From Bacteroidales bacterium (lineage in GTDB: Bacteria > Bacteroidota > Bacteroidia > Bacteroidales > UBA932), in contig JAKSJM010000015.1 of NCBI GenBank assembly GCA_024398075.1, positions 1-51,704 on the forward strand: a stretch of 51,704 bases of DNA, in the 5' to 3' direction. The notes below the pieces were generated by a model. The model had not been told where the DNA came from, did not search any database, and worked only from the letters and a program-made list of their open reading frames with translations. Below, piece by piece: positions 35,709-45,337 of the stretch. Position numbers and translations under genes: made by a program. Within the stretch, counting starts at the first letter, position 1. Each line of letters begins with the position of its first letter.

Positions 35709-38700
35709 AGATCATTGGATCATACATAGCCTCGCACTTCACTGAAGGGAGGACATATTCACCTTCATAAGCTGCCTGAAGTCTTACAGAGAACTTCTTC
35801 TTGCCATTAGCGGTGATGTCGAAGAACCATACTACCCTGTCATCGCGGATGTCCTTGTATGAGCAAGGCTCATCGGTAGCGACGCCATAGAGTCTCTCGT
35901 TGAAGATCTCCCATCCAGAAGGGATCACCGCACGAAGAGCAAGATTTGACACCTCCACAGGAGATCCGCTCACAGTATATGTAGCGATAAAGTCCTGACC
36001 CTGAGCGAGTTTCGAAGGATTGATCTCCTTGCCTGAGATATCTGTGTACTTCACAGAGACATTGATGCCGTTTGATGTAGCAGCGATGGTCTCGCTATAA
36101 GGAACTGGCCTTGACATCTGAAGAGTCGCATAGACTGCATCCTTGGATGCATTCTTCACGACTACACTGCCTGTAGCAGGATCCACGTCAACAGCGACTG
36201 ATGACTTCGCAGACTTCACTTTCTGGCCATTGACCTCCACATCGATGGCACTGTCGCCAACCTTGGTAGAGAGTCTGTTCATAGCGAGTGCGGCAAAAGC
36301 GGTGTACTGTGTACCATAGTAACCGTCCTTGAAGCAGTCTGCTACCTGCTCGGCGAGCTGCATTGCGAGAGGCATCTCATCGATGAGAACCGCAGTTTCA
36401 AGCATCATCGCCTTGTCTCTATCGCTTGAACCGAAGGTGTAGTAGCCAGCCTCCTGAGAGAGCTCGCCTATCTCGAGACTTGCGAGAATCTGCTTAGCAA
36501 TGTTCTTCTTTCCAGCAGCAGCGTATGCTGACGCGAGTCTCCACTTAGCCTGAGGAGTCATGCTGTCCACAGCCTTGAGGCGATTCATAGCACCTTCGTC
36601 TGCAGCACCGGCCACAGCCATTGTGTATAGTCTATATGCCTGATTAAGATCATAATATGCATACTTTTCACTGTGCTTATAAGCGGCAGCCGTCTTCTTC
36701 TGATACTTCTTCCACGCAGCAAGGACACCCTTGTTAACGCTGTAGCCCTGCGCAGCCGCCTCATTCATGAACTGGCCGGCCATTGAGCTTGCCCAGTCAT
36801 TTGCATACGCACTACCTGGCCAGTAAGCGAAGCCTCCATCTGGAAGCTGGCGAGAGTAGAGCTGCTGGAGAATGCCAAATATCATCTCATCAGCCTGCTT
36901 CTGCTTCTCCTCTGAGAGGAACTTTCTAGTGTACACGAGAGTCATACCTCTTGAAGAGAGCTGCTCTGTGCAAGCATACTCGTAATTCTTCACATAGGTG
37001 AAAAGGCCATCAAAGTCAACAGCAGGGAAGTTCGAGATCTGGAGCTTAGCAGTACCAGAGTTGAATGGGTCGAAGCCGAATGTCTCTGTGCCCTTCACGA
37101 GCTTGCTCTCTGTCACGAGCTTGCTTGCATTAGGGTTACGAACCTCTATGGCAATGGTCTCGGTAGCCTTGTGAGCACCGCTCACCGCTGTTACAGTGAC
37201 CTTTGCGGTACCCTCACCCTCGCCGGTTGCAAGTGCGAAACGAGCGATCTGATCACCCGCAGAAGCAAATGTAAGCGACTGAGCGTCAGTACCTGCAAGG
37301 CTGATAGGTCCCTCGACACTTACCTTTACAGTGACATTCTTGATGTCATTCTCCATCGCGAATACATTGACAGGGAGAGTAACCTTCTCTGCCGTGCCAA
37401 GGATACGTGGAAGAGTAGGAAGGATCATGAGCGGTGTTCTTACTGGAACTGCCTTCTCGGCATTTCCGTAAGCGCCATCCTGGCCTGCTACCACCATGAC
37501 TCTCACTGAACCTACATACATAGGAAGAGTGATGTTATGCTTAGCCTCGCCCTTCGCAAGAGTGAATGGTCCGAAGAACTTCACTACTGGGTTGAAGCGG
37601 TTATCCTTCTTGTTACCTATCTGCACGTTCTCATCACCACCGATGCTGAACATAGGTGAGAATCGTCCGCTGAATGCACCGATGACCTCATCATAGAGAT
37701 CCCAAGTCTTCACGCCGAGGGCCTCGCGAGCATACATCGCGTTCCATGGATCTGGAGTCTTGAATGAAGTGAGGTCAAGCAGACCTTCGTCTACGATGGC
37801 AAGTGTATAGGTCATAGGCTTGCCACTCTGCTCCTTAACCTTCACAGTGAACTGCTCCTGAGGACGTATGACTTCAGGAACTGTGATTACAGGATTCAGG
37901 TGAGACTCCTTGTTATTGACCATCACAGCCTGTACACCGTACATTCTGATAGGAAGGTCATTTGCTGTTCTCTTATGCTCCTGGAGGAGGGTCACATGCA
38001 CATATACATTAGGTGCCATCTCTGGGGTTACCTTGAACTTGTACTGAGTATCACCCTCTGCTGAGGTCTTTACCCATGCACGTGAGATCACGCGACGGCC
38101 ATTCTCCAATGACACAAGTGCACGACCACCCTGAGCGGCAGGGATGTAGACGGTCACTTCCTCACCAGCCTCACAAGTCTTCTTGTCAGTGTTGAATGAG
38201 AGCATCGTGAGGGCAGAAGGATCCTGCTTGTCTGAGCGTCCTCTCCATGATGGCCAGTCGAGATATACGATACCACCAGATGCGTGTCCGCCAGTAAGGT
38301 CTTTTACATATACAAGATATCTACCCCACTCTGGATAGTCCACGCGGAATGAGATACGATATGGATTTGCGGTAGAAGTAAACGCACCCTGACTTACAGG
38401 AGTAGCGCTATTTCCATTCACATAAGAGTCGAGGTATGAGCTGCTGCTCTCCCACCACCAGCTCCAGTCGAGCTTGTAGATGCGATACTCTACTGCATGG
38501 CCAGAAACTGCGTTACCATTGGCATCGACTACAGCTACCTGATATGTCTGATCTGTATCAGTCTCCTGCTGGTCAGAAGGAAGTTTCACGCCCACAAACG
38601 AACTATATGGAGCGAAAGGCATGGTCTGAGTGGTGATGCTGGCATCTCCACCGGCCTCCATGACGCGAGTAACGATATTCGCGGTGAGCATGCCTGGAGC

Positions 38701-41097
38701 GCCATCAGCCTTAGGCATGATGACATTTGCAGCACAATGTCCATTCGCGTCGAGTTTCGAATTGAACACAACATACTCGCTATTCTGGAACTCAGAAACT
38801 GGGTTGTCGAAGATATAGCCTTCATATCCCTTGAACGCTGTATGACGGCGGGTAAGAGTCATCTCTGTGGTAGCCTGGAGGCCTGAAGCCGCAGGACCTG
38901 TGAGCCAGTTTGCTGTAAGATTGAATACTGTAGGCTTGCTTGAAATAAGCGTCTCATCATTAACCTTCAGATTGAGCTTGAGACGGTTTGCCTTTACAGT
39001 CTCGATATGGAGAGACTTATGGAAAGTAGCTCCACCGACCTTGAAGTATGCATTCCATACACCTGTAGGGTCATCTGACTTGGTAGGTACATTGAACACA
39101 TAGAGTCCCTTGAGACCTGAAGCATTGACCTGCTTAGAGTAGAACTGACCCTGAGGGTTGTAGAGTTCCATGGTCACAGGATGTGCCTCTGGCACCACCT
39201 TGTCGCGATCCTCAATGATGATGGAAACATGGAGAGTGTCACCTGGTCTCCAGACTCCCCTCTCGCCATACACGAAGCCCTTGAGGCCTGATGAGAGTTC
39301 CTTTCCACCGGTATCGAAGCGGCTCAGAGACTTCTCCTCGCCATCTACAACCTTGAGGTAACCCGTAGACTTGCCCTTTCTTGCGACGATAGCGAAAGGC
39401 TTTCCTGTAGTCTCGATGGCAGCGAAGCCGTCGCCATCGGTCTTTGCCTTGCCGACTGGTCTGAGCTGGAAGTTATATGCAGTCACCTCTACTCCACTCA
39501 TTGGATCTGTGGTCATTATGTCGTTCACTGCTACCCAGAGCTGATCTCCATTCACAGACTTGGCGATAAGGCCAATGTTTGAGGTAAGGAGATTGCACTC
39601 AGGGAAAAGTGACGAGTTCATGTAGTAACTAGGAGTCTGTGGGTTGTCAGAGTCATTGTAATTGTACTCATTCCAGTCATAATAAGACTCATAGTAATAT
39701 GGATATGGGTTATCCCAGATCTGCTCGTCTTCACTTGAAAGGCCATTGCTTTCTACAGCCACAAGCGCATCCGAGGCGGTCTGTGCGCCAGCGTAGATGC
39801 TCTGCTCAAGGGTATAGGTGAAGCGGACACGGTAGATGGCACCTGGCTCCTTCTTGAAGAGATTTGAAAGGTCAATGCTATAGAGGCTTGACTTGGTGAG
39901 GTCTGTATCAGGGTCCTCATCAAGTCTGATCGTCTGCTTGCAGACGAGGCGTCCAGACCTTCTGAGACCATCAGAGCCACCGAGATCATTGTCCTGAAGG
40001 AACATAAGGACATTGTCCTCATAGATTTTCACAACGCGTACAGTGACGGACCTAAGGCCCACTGCATAGAATGGAATCACAAGCGCAGCATCATCAGGGA
40101 GGATATTTCCACTGAACGCGAGTTTCACGCTTGGTTTCACAGCAGCGCCAGAAAGGGTCTTGGTGTAGTCCTGTCCAAGGCTCATTCCATCAAATGACTT
40201 CACCTGAGATGCCACACCGAGAACGATGCTATCATCGGTCATGGTGTCAAAATACACTCTCGCTCTATTATTTACTACATCAGTGTAGTATCTTCCCACA
40301 TTCTGAAGTGTGAAGAAACCCTTATCCTCAGCAGACTTGTCAAGCGGCTGAGAGAAGGTAACATCCACATATGGATCCTTGCCTTCACAGAGCTGCACTG
40401 AGACTATATCGAATGCGCCTTCAGCTGGGATATTCACAGAACGCCCGGCTCCCTTGAAACCCTTGGACGAGCCATTCAAGTCAATGGCGACATCAAAGGA
40501 AGAACTCTTTCTCGCGATATCTTTCACTGTCACCTCATAAGCAGTAGTGCTAAGCGCCTTGATTTCAGGAGTATAACCCTTGACTGAAACCATCTTCGAA
40601 ACCGCAGCCTCATCTACTGGTTCGCTGAATACGACAGTAGAAACGACACTTGCCTTGGATGGGTCATCCGTATTGATGTCCAGGATGACATCCGAAAGGC
40701 TCATGGTCTTAGGGAGAACCCTGAATGTAAAGTCGAACTTCTTGAGTTCCGACTTCTTCACATCAGCAATAGCGACAAGGTTAAGGCTTGCTTTATACGA
40801 CTTTCCAGGATCCAGCTGTCCCTCATCTGGAGTGAACTCCAGCACAGAAGGAGAAATCCATCTCGCTGAGCCCTTGAGAGAAGGGCTGAAGGAAAAGAGT
40901 TTCGCATCTTCCACCTGCTTCATCTCGGATGTGAACTCCACACGGATGCTAGATGAAGAGCTGATGGAACCTCCTGTGTATGCCTTCACATACGCAGCAA
41001 ACTCAGCCGAAGGATCGATGGACTTTCCTGAATGACAGGAGAAGAGCAATGGCATAAGTACTGCCAGAGCCACGATCGCTTTAAAAAATCTTTTCAT
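35668..41097 (-). CDS. Alpha-2-macroglobulin family lipoprotein with thioester motif
   Basis: About 1809 residues from ATG 41097; an in-frame GTG at 41103 overlaps the xer stop and is less likely. The signal peptide ends in the lipobox LLFSC, so the mature protein is a lipoprotein. MG domains fill the N-terminal two thirds, the bait region is likely in the stretch after the MG domains near residue 1100-1250, and the thioester CTEQ is at residue 1376 (36961-36972), followed by an alpha/alpha-toroid TED and C-terminal domain. The motif makes it a type I bacterial trap that can covalently capture attacking proteases. It partners pbpC downstream. Confidence 0.93.
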   Translation of the reverse strand: MKRFFKAIVALAVLMPLLFSCHSGKSIDPSAEFAAYVKAYTGGSISSSSSIRVEFTSEMKQVEDAKLFSFSPSLKGSARWISPSVLEFTPDEGQLDPGKSYKASLNLVAIADVKKSELKKFDFTFRVLPKTMSLSDVILDINTDDPSKASVVSTVVFSEPVDEAAVSKMVSVKGYTPEIKALSTTAYEVTVKDIARKSSSFDVAIDLNGSSKGFKGAGRSVNIPAEGAFDIVSVQLCEGKDPYVDVTFSQPLDKSAEDKGFFTLQNVGRYYTDVVNNRARVYFDTMTDDSIVLGVASQVKSFDGMSLGQDYTKTLSGAAVKPSVKLAFSGNILPDDAALVIPFYAVGLRSVTVRVVKIYEDNVLMFLQDNDLGGSDGLRRSGRLVCKQTIRLDEDPDTDLTKSSLYSIDLSNLFKKEPGAIYRVRFTYTLEQSIYAGAQTASDALVAVESNGLSSEDEQIWDNPYPYYYESYYDWNEYNYNDSDNPQTPSYYMNSSLFPECNLLTSNIGLIAKSVNGDQLWVAVNDIMTTDPMSGVEVTAYNFQLRPVGKAKTDGDGFAAIETTGKPFAIVARKGKSTGYLKVVDGEEKSLSRFDTGGKELSSGLKGFVYGERGVWRPGDTLHVSIIIEDRDKVVPEAHPVTMELYNPQGQFYSKQVNASGLKGLYVFNVPTKSDDPTGVWNAYFKVGGATFHKSLHIETVKANRLKLNLKVNDETLISSKPTVFNLTANWLTGPAASGLQATTEMTLTRRHTAFKGYEGYIFDNPVSEFQNSEYVVFNSKLDANGHCAANVIMPKADGAPGMLTANIVTRVMEAGGDASITTQTMPFAPYSSFVGVKLPSDQQETDTDQTYQVAVVDANGNAVSGHAVEYRIYKLDWSWWWESSSSYLDSYVNGNSATPVSQGAFTSTANPYRISFRVDYPEWGRYLVYVKDLTGGHASGGIVYLDWPSWRGRSDKQDPSALTMLSFNTDKKTCEAGEEVTVYIPAAQGGRALVSLENGRRVISRAWVKTSAEGDTQYKFKVTPEMAPNVYVHVTLLQEHKRTANDLPIRMYGVQAVMVNNKESHLNPVITVPEVIRPQEQFTVKVKEQSGKPMTYTLAIVDEGLLDLTSFKTPDPWNAMYAREALGVKTWDLYDEVIGAFSGRFSPMFSIGGDENVQIGNKKDNRFNPVVKFFGPFTLAKGEAKHNITLPMYVGSVRVMVVAGQDGAYGNAEKAVPVRTPLMILPTLPRILGTAEKVTLPVNVFAMENDIKNVTVKVSVEGPISLAGTDAQSLTFASAGDQIARFALATGEGEGTAKVTVTAVSGAHKATETIAIEVRNPNASKLVTESKLVKGTETFGFDPFNSGTAKLQISNFPAVDFDGLFTYVKNYEYACTEQLSSRGMTLVYTRKFLSEEKQKQADEMIFGILQQLYSRQLPDGGFAYWPGSAYANDWASSMAGQFMNEAAAQGYSVNKGVLAAWKKYQKKTAAAYKHSEKYAYYDLNQAYRLYTMAVAGAADEGAMNRLKAVDSMTPQAKWRLASAYAAAGKKNIAKQILASLEIGELSQEAGYYTFGSSDRDKAMMLETAVLIDEMPLAMQLAEQVADCFKDGYYGTQYTAFAALAMNRLSTKVGDSAIDVEVNGQKVKSAKSSVAVDVDPATGSVVVKNASKDAVYATLQMSRPVPYSETIAATSNGINVSVKYTDISGKEINPSKLAQGQDFIATYTVSGSPVEVSNLALRAVIPSGWEIFNERLYGVATDEPCSYKDIRDDRVVWFFDITANGKKKFSVRLQAAYEGEYVLPSVKCEAMYDPMIYAQTASGKTVVAQ

Positions 41098-41102
41098 AAG
41101 CA

Positions 41103-42056
41103 CTAATGTTTATTTGCCCTTGGGTGGGCACAGGAATATACTGATTTGAGTTTATCAATCGAATTATGGGTGTATACCTGAGTCGCTGCAAGAGAGGAAT
41201 GGCCGAGAAATTCCTTGATGGAATTCAGGCCAGCTCCATCGTTCAGCAGCGAAGTCGCGATGGTGTGACGCAGAACGTGTGGAGACTTTCTGACAGTTTC
41301 CGAACTCAATTCTTCCTTCACAGTCCTATCTACATATACAGGGTAAAGCCTGTTTCCTTGCCAGGTTCTTAACAGCGGTCCTTCCACATCTCCAAATCTA
41401 CTCTTAACCGCCTCAAGATATAGTTTTAACTCCTCGCTAACTATGTCTACTACAGGAATTTCTCTTACCTTATCTCCTTTACCACGTACCTTCAAGGTAC
41501 GGCGCTTGAAATCCATGTTGCCGAGATCAAGCGAAATAAGTTCAGCACGGCGAAGGCCTGTAGAGTGAAGCAGAGAAATGATCATGCGCCTAAGACGTCT
41601 TTCGTACATGTCCTTGGCTGACTTCGAATCTTCAGAACCAAAGGTCTTGAAAATCTCCAGTTCATCCATTGAAGCTGAATGCTCTGTGTCAGCAAAATAA
41701 GACTCCATCGACTCATCACGGTAGAAAGCAGGAAGACGCTTTTCCATCTTTGGACGCTTCACCAGGTTCACTGGATTCGAGCTAAGCTTTCCCTCTTTCA
41801 TCAAGTACTTGCAGAAGCTGCTAAGTACAGACAGCTGCTGGTTAACAGTGCGTGGTGAAAGACCTTCTTCATCCATCAAATGAACTTCATAAGAACGAAA
41901 CATCTGATGATTGAGAGCATCCAGAAGGTCAGAGTCACTGTCAGACCCTGGCACAGCGAAAGCAGCGAAGCGCTTGAGCGCATCGGAGTAGATATCCACA
42001 GTTCTCTGCGAATACCTTTTTACAGCTGCCACATATGCCAGATAATCAAAAAACAT
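41103..42056 (-). CDS. Tyrosine recombinase, XerC/XerD family
   Basis: 317 residues with SAM-like core-binding domain (about 1-95) and the catalytic domain containing R in TGLRRAEL, K in RGKGDKVRE, H-x-x-R in HVLRH, H in LGHSS and the nucleophile Y in TQVYTH. Full length and intact. Such proteins resolve chromosome dimers at dif in Bacteroidota. The second Xer protein is not in the window. An extra charged segment of about 20 residues (around 140-155) precedes the catalytic arginine. It starts 1 nt after the CCA enzyme gene and its stop is 5 nt before the alpha-2-macroglobulin ATG. Confidence 0.9.
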   Translation of the reverse strand: MFFDYLAYVAAVKRYSQRTVDIYSDALKRFAAFAVPGSDSDSDLLDALNHQMFRSYEVHLMDEEGLSPRTVNQQLSVLSSFCKYLMKEGKLSSNPVNLVKRPKMEKRLPAFYRDESMESYFADTEHSASMDELEIFKTFGSEDSKSAKDMYERRLRRMIISLLHSTGLRRAELISLDLGNMDFKRRTLKVRGKGDKVREIPVVDIVSEELKLYLEAVKSRFGDVEGPLLRTWQGNRLYPVYVDRTVKEELSSETVRKSPHVLRHTIATSLLNDGAGLNSIKEFLGHSSLAATQVYTHNSIDKLKSVYSCAHPRANKH

Positions 42057-42057
42057 C

Positions 42058-43572
42058 TTACTGCACCTCTGTCAATCCCATTTCTGCAGCCTTGGCTCTC
42101 ATAAGTCCATCTGCCGCCTCGAAATTATTCTCTATGACGCCATCCAGGATGGCTTCCTTTACGTACTCCTTCAGAATGCCGATTTCCTTGCCCGGAGCGA
42201 TGCCAAATACCTGCATGATATACTCTCCAGTGATAGGATTCTTCCAGTTTCTATATTCATCTTTCGCCTCAACTTCCTTCATTTTCTGCTTCACAAGCTC
42301 GAAATTCTGACGGATACGCGCCACCTTTACAGGATTCTTCGAGGTGATGTCTGCGTTACAGAGTATCATGAGGTCGTCAATGTCATGTCCGGCATCAAAA
42401 AGGAGCCTGCGTACTGCAGAGTCCGTCACTTCATCATCCACAAGAGCTATAGGGCGCAGGTGCAGTTTCACGAGGTTCTGTACATATTTCATCTTCTCAT
42501 TCAGAGGCATCATGAGGTTCTTGAAAATCTTCGGAACCATCTTTGATCCAATGAATTCGTGTCCGTGGAAGGTCCAACCAAGCGCAGGGTCAAACTTCTT
42601 TGACGCAGGCTTGCCTATATCATGCAGCAGCGCCGCCCAGCGTAGCCACACATTTGGTTTGGTACGCACCGACTCCACAAAACCATTGCCATCAAGCTCT
42701 GGCGTGTAGTCCTTCAGCCTTCCCTCCGCTATCGCAGCCATCTCGAAGGCGGATACATTGTCCACCACCGCAATAGTATGAGAGAAGTTATCTTTATGTC
42801 CTTTTCCGTCAATGGTTTCCACGCCCTTCAGTGCCGCCAGCTGAGGCAGCACATACTCCAGAAGTCCAGTCTCATCCATGAGACGAAACGCCATAGATGG
42901 CTTAGCAGTGACGAGAACCTTGTTCAGTTCCTCGACGATGCGTTCCTTGGACAGGATAGTCATCCTGTCACGCATGCGCTTCATGCTCTCGATCGACTCC
43001 GGAACGATCTGAAACTGAAGCTGATCGGTACTAAGTTTGGTCGCGAAGCGGATAGCACGCAGCATGCGGAGCGGGTCATCCGAATATGTGGTATCGGGAT
43101 CCAGTGGTGTGCGGATAATGCCAGCGACCAGGTCGCGTATGCCACCGAATGGGTCCACAAGATCCCCAAAAGACTCTTTCTGGAGGCTGAATGCCATAGC
43201 ATTTATGGTAAAGTCGCGGCGAAGCTGGTCGTCTTCGATGGTACCATCTTCGACTATTGGTTTTCTACTTTCACGCCTGTAGGACTCCTTTCTAGCCCCC
43301 ACGAACTCTATTTCATCGCCCTGGAAATGGAGCATCGCAGTACCGAAATTCTTGAAATATGAAACATATTTCCCCGTTTTCTCTCCCACTACTCGCGCGA
43401 ACTCGATACCACTGCCCTCTACGACTATATCAATGTCATTGCACTCTCGGCCCAGAAAACAGTCACGGACATAGCCTCCTATGACAAACGCTCTCACGCC
43501 CGTCTGCTCAGCCACCTCCGACACTATCTTGAATATCGGTTTATCTAAATATCCTTGGGTAATTGTAGACAT
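42058..43572 (-). CDS. cca: CCA tRNA nucleotidyltransferase (class II, with HD domain)
   Basis: 504 residues. The N-terminal nucleotidyltransferase domain has GGYVRDCFLGRECNDIDIVV (about 31-50, metal aspartates in DID), followed by the neck motif RRDFTINAMAF and the tRNA-recognition helices with DPLRMLRAIRFA. A C-terminal HD phosphohydrolase domain carries HDIGKP (about 325). Adds or repairs the 3' CCA of tRNA; a poly(A) polymerase role is the alternative within the family, and the HD domain favours the CCA/repair type. It lies in a tight operon between YkvA (8-nt gap) and the Xer gene (1-nt gap). Confidence 0.9.
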   Translation of the reverse strand: MSTITQGYLDKPIFKIVSEVAEQTGVRAFVIGGYVRDCFLGRECNDIDIVVEGSGIEFARVVGEKTGKYVSYFKNFGTAMLHFQGDEIEFVGARKESYRRESRKPIVEDGTIEDDQLRRDFTINAMAFSLQKESFGDLVDPFGGIRDLVAGIIRTPLDPDTTYSDDPLRMLRAIRFATKLSTDQLQFQIVPESIESMKRMRDRMTILSKERIVEELNKVLVTAKPSMAFRLMDETGLLEYVLPQLAALKGVETIDGKGHKDNFSHTIAVVDNVSAFEMAAIAEGRLKDYTPELDGNGFVESVRTKPNVWLRWAALLHDIGKPASKKFDPALGWTFHGHEFIGSKMVPKIFKNLMMPLNEKMKYVQNLVKLHLRPIALVDDEVTDSAVRRLLFDAGHDIDDLMILCNADITSKNPVKVARIRQNFELVKQKMKEVEAKDEYRNWKNPITGEYIMQVFGIAPGKEIGILKEYVKEAILDGVIENNFEAADGLMRAKAAEMGLTEVQ

Positions 43573-43580
43573 CTCTCTTT

Positions 43581-43967
43581 TTACTGTTCATCTATGTCAA
43601 GCGACTCTGGCTTGACCTCACATCCAAACCACTGCTCCACTTTCTGCTGAGCCTGGGCCTTGATCTCAGGAGTCACGTGTGAACTGATGAAATGATAAGC
43701 AGCTATGAGCGCAGCCAAATCATCGGTAAAACCCGCGATAGGAATGGCATCAGGTATGATATCAACCGGCAGAATAAAATAGCCTAGTGCACCTATGATG
43801 ACACCCTTTTCCTTAAGGCTAATCCTTGGATCCTTGAGTTCATAGAAGAGAATCAAAGCCACATAAACGAGTTTCTCACCCGCCTTCCTAGCTACTTTTC
43901 CTATCTTTCCCCAGAACTTCTGCTCAGAGAAGTATCCTTCATATTTCTTAAGGTCTTTGGTTTCCAT
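43581..43967 (-). CDS. YkvA family (DUF1232) membrane-associated protein
   Basis: 128 residues. The DUF1232 core is clear: KGVIIGALGYFILPVDIIPD followed by GFTDDLAALIAAY (about 58-92), with the conserved LPxDxIPD motif. The family is found in many bacteria near membrane or stress genes and has no fixed biochemical role. Its start overlaps the end of the HsdR_N-like gene by 20 nt, so the two are translationally coupled. Confidence 0.85.
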   Translation of the reverse strand: METKDLKKYEGYFSEQKFWGKIGKVARKAGEKLVYVALILFYELKDPRISLKEKGVIIGALGYFILPVDIIPDAIPIAGFTDDLAALIAAYHFISSHVTPEIKAQAQQKVEQWFGCEVKPESLDIDEQ

Positions 43968-44364
43968 ATTCTAGCATCTCCTTGTATGATGGAGCATTGG
44001 TCAAAAATTCATAACTATCAGCCACCCTCTTCGCCATGAAAGTACTATGGCCATTTGTCACGAAAAGGAAAGGCACATCCAGGACCATGTCATATCTCAT
44101 CGCCTGCTCGAAAGTCGCCTGGCTAAGTGTCACCTCAGGGCGCTTGCACTCCACGATGGCGAGCGGATGGCCGCCCCGTGCATAAACGACGATGTCCGCA
44201 CGGTAGACCTTTCCTGCGCCATACTGAAGTCCGACCTCGCTCATCATCTGATGCACGGGGACGCCCAGCGAGTCACGCAGCACCGCGATAAACCACTGAC
44301 GCACCCTTTCCTCTGGCGTCAGAGACACATCTTTTCGGCGAAGTGGGTCCCAGACTGTTTCCAT
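43948..44364 (-). CDS. Stand-alone HsdR N-terminal-type nuclease-fold protein
   Basis: 138 residues matching the type I restriction enzyme R N-terminal domain (HSDR_N) only. PD-(D/E)xK residues are D57 in YRADIVVY, E72 and K74 in VECKRP. There is no helicase domain and no methylase gene nearby, so this is not a restriction system; similar small proteins are common in Bacteroidota housekeeping operons. A DNA- or RNA-end processing role is inference. Its ATG overlaps the cupin stop by 1 nt. Confidence 0.82.
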   Translation of the reverse strand: METVWDPLRRKDVSLTPEERVRQWFIAVLRDSLGVPVHQMMSEVGLQYGAGKVYRADIVVYARGGHPLAIVECKRPEVTLSQATFEQAMRYDMVLDVPFLFVTNGHSTFMAKRVADSYEFLTNAPSYKEMLEYGNQRP

Positions 44365-44693
44365 TACTGAGCAGCGACTACAGCATCGAAGCAGAGATCC
44401 TCATCTCCATCATTGATAAGGGTATGATTATGCCCCTTAGGACAATAATGGGTATCACCAGCCTTGAGCTCAATGCGCTCGCCGTCATAGATGACGTAAC
44501 CCTTGCCGGCAGTGAAAAACATAAACTCAGAGCTATCCTCATGAGTATGCAGGCCAATGGAAGCGCCAGGAATAAGGCGTCCCTTCATGATGCGGTTCGT
44601 GCCATCGAAGAACATTTTCGCAGCATACGACTTCTCACCACCCTTAAAATTAGGAATGATGCTTTCCTCTATAACGTCAAATCCAATTTTCAT
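44364..44693 (-). CDS. Small cupin-domain protein
   Basis: 109 residues from ATG 44693, chosen because the -7 element at 44719-44726 leaves a normal 25-nt leader; the ATG at 44714 lies almost on the predicted transcript start and gives a non-conserved extension. A single double-stranded beta-helix with metal ligands H49, H51, E56 and H90 (GLHTHEDSSE ... CPKGHNH) identifies a cupin. Possible roles range from isomerase to sensor; nothing nearby decides. It leads the seven-gene operon ending with pbpC. Confidence 0.82.
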   Translation of the reverse strand: MKIGFDVIEESIIPNFKGGEKSYAAKMFFDGTNRIMKGRLIPGASIGLHTHEDSSEFMFFTAGKGYVIYDGERIELKAGDTHYCPKGHNHTLINDGDEDLCFDAVVAAQ

Positions 44694-44718
44694 AATAGTA
44701 TACAATTTAGTCAATTTA

Positions 44719-44726
44719 CAAACTTA
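44719..44726 (-). promoter_or_regulatory. -7 element of the cupin-to-pbpC operon
   Basis: TAAGTTTG on the minus strand, 25 nt before the cupin ATG at 44693. The seven genes from here to 33414 have gaps of at most 8 nt or overlap. Confidence 0.6.
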
Positions 44727-44746
44727 CAAAAAATACTTCAAAAATA

Positions 44747-45337
44747 CTACTCCCACACGACCAATGTTCTATCCAGCTCTATGAACTTATCCTCACCACT
44801 TTTTCCATTGATTTTGTAGGCACTTACAGTTGGTTCAGGAAAATATCTTTCGAGGTTTCGTGAAAGCTTGGAACGCACCATATGAATGGAGCCATCCAGT
44901 GGAGAAACCAGGCGCTCCACTCGCCTCTCCACCAGAACACTGTCCACGCCAGGTGCTACCGTAGAATAAATCTGCATCAGCTCCCCTTTATACGAGCCGA
45001 GACGCTTGAACGAAATCCCTTCAGAATGTTTCAAGAACAGGACAAAAACAGTCTTCAACAGAGGCGGCAAAAGCAGTTCCTCCCCTCCTCTGGAAGGAAG
45101 CGTAATGTGATAGTCACGACTGATTTTGATAACTTCCGGAGTCATCTTAATAGGCCCATACAGGTCCGATTCATCATAGCCCATGGACCTTAGCCTGGTG
45201 AGCGCTTCGCGCACCGTACGTATCAGTTCCTCCGCTTCATGCAAGTCGTCCTTTTCGATTCCCTCATCATAAAGAAATGGGCCAACGGTACAGTTCTCGA
45301 GCAGCAGGATAGCCACTGAAACTTCAAGATTTGACAT
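44747..45337 (-). CDS. Conserved protein of unknown function, predicted winged-helix C-terminus
   Basis: 196 residues from ATG 45337; longer versions would run through the manC promoter and its first codons. No signal peptide or membrane segment after trimming. The C-terminal half (about 110-196) has the pattern of a winged-helix DNA-binding fold: a hydrophobic helix LLKTVFVLFLKH, SEGISFKRLGSYKGEL and a basic RSKLSRNLERYF helix, ending in a beta pair with DRTLVVWE. I do not recognise a named family; related proteins occur in Bacteroidales as hypotheticals. It is divergent from manC across a 31-nt gap, so a link to manC expression is possible but unproven. Confidence 0.7.
   Translation of the reverse strand: MSNLEVSVAILLLENCTVGPFLYDEGIEKDDLHEAEELIRTVREALTRLRSMGYDESDLYGPIKMTPEVIKISRDYHITLPSRGGEELLLPPLLKTVFVLFLKHSEGISFKRLGSYKGELMQIYSTVAPGVDSVLVERRVERLVSPLDGSIHMVRSKLSRNLERYFPEPTVSAYKINGKSGEDKFIELDRTLVVWE

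Noticed and set aside
35668-41097. Repeat-driven adhesin or toxin in the 5.4-kb gene
   Set aside because: The CTEQ thioester, MG-type domains, lipobox and pbpC neighbour identify it as a bacterial alpha-2-macroglobulin.
41103-42056. Integrase of a mobile element
   Set aside because: The tyrosine recombinase sits inside a housekeeping operon beside the CCA enzyme, without att-like repeats or cargo; a Xer role is more likely.
43948-44364. Type I restriction system
   Set aside because: Only the small HsdR N-terminal domain is present; no helicase, HsdM or HsdS is nearby.
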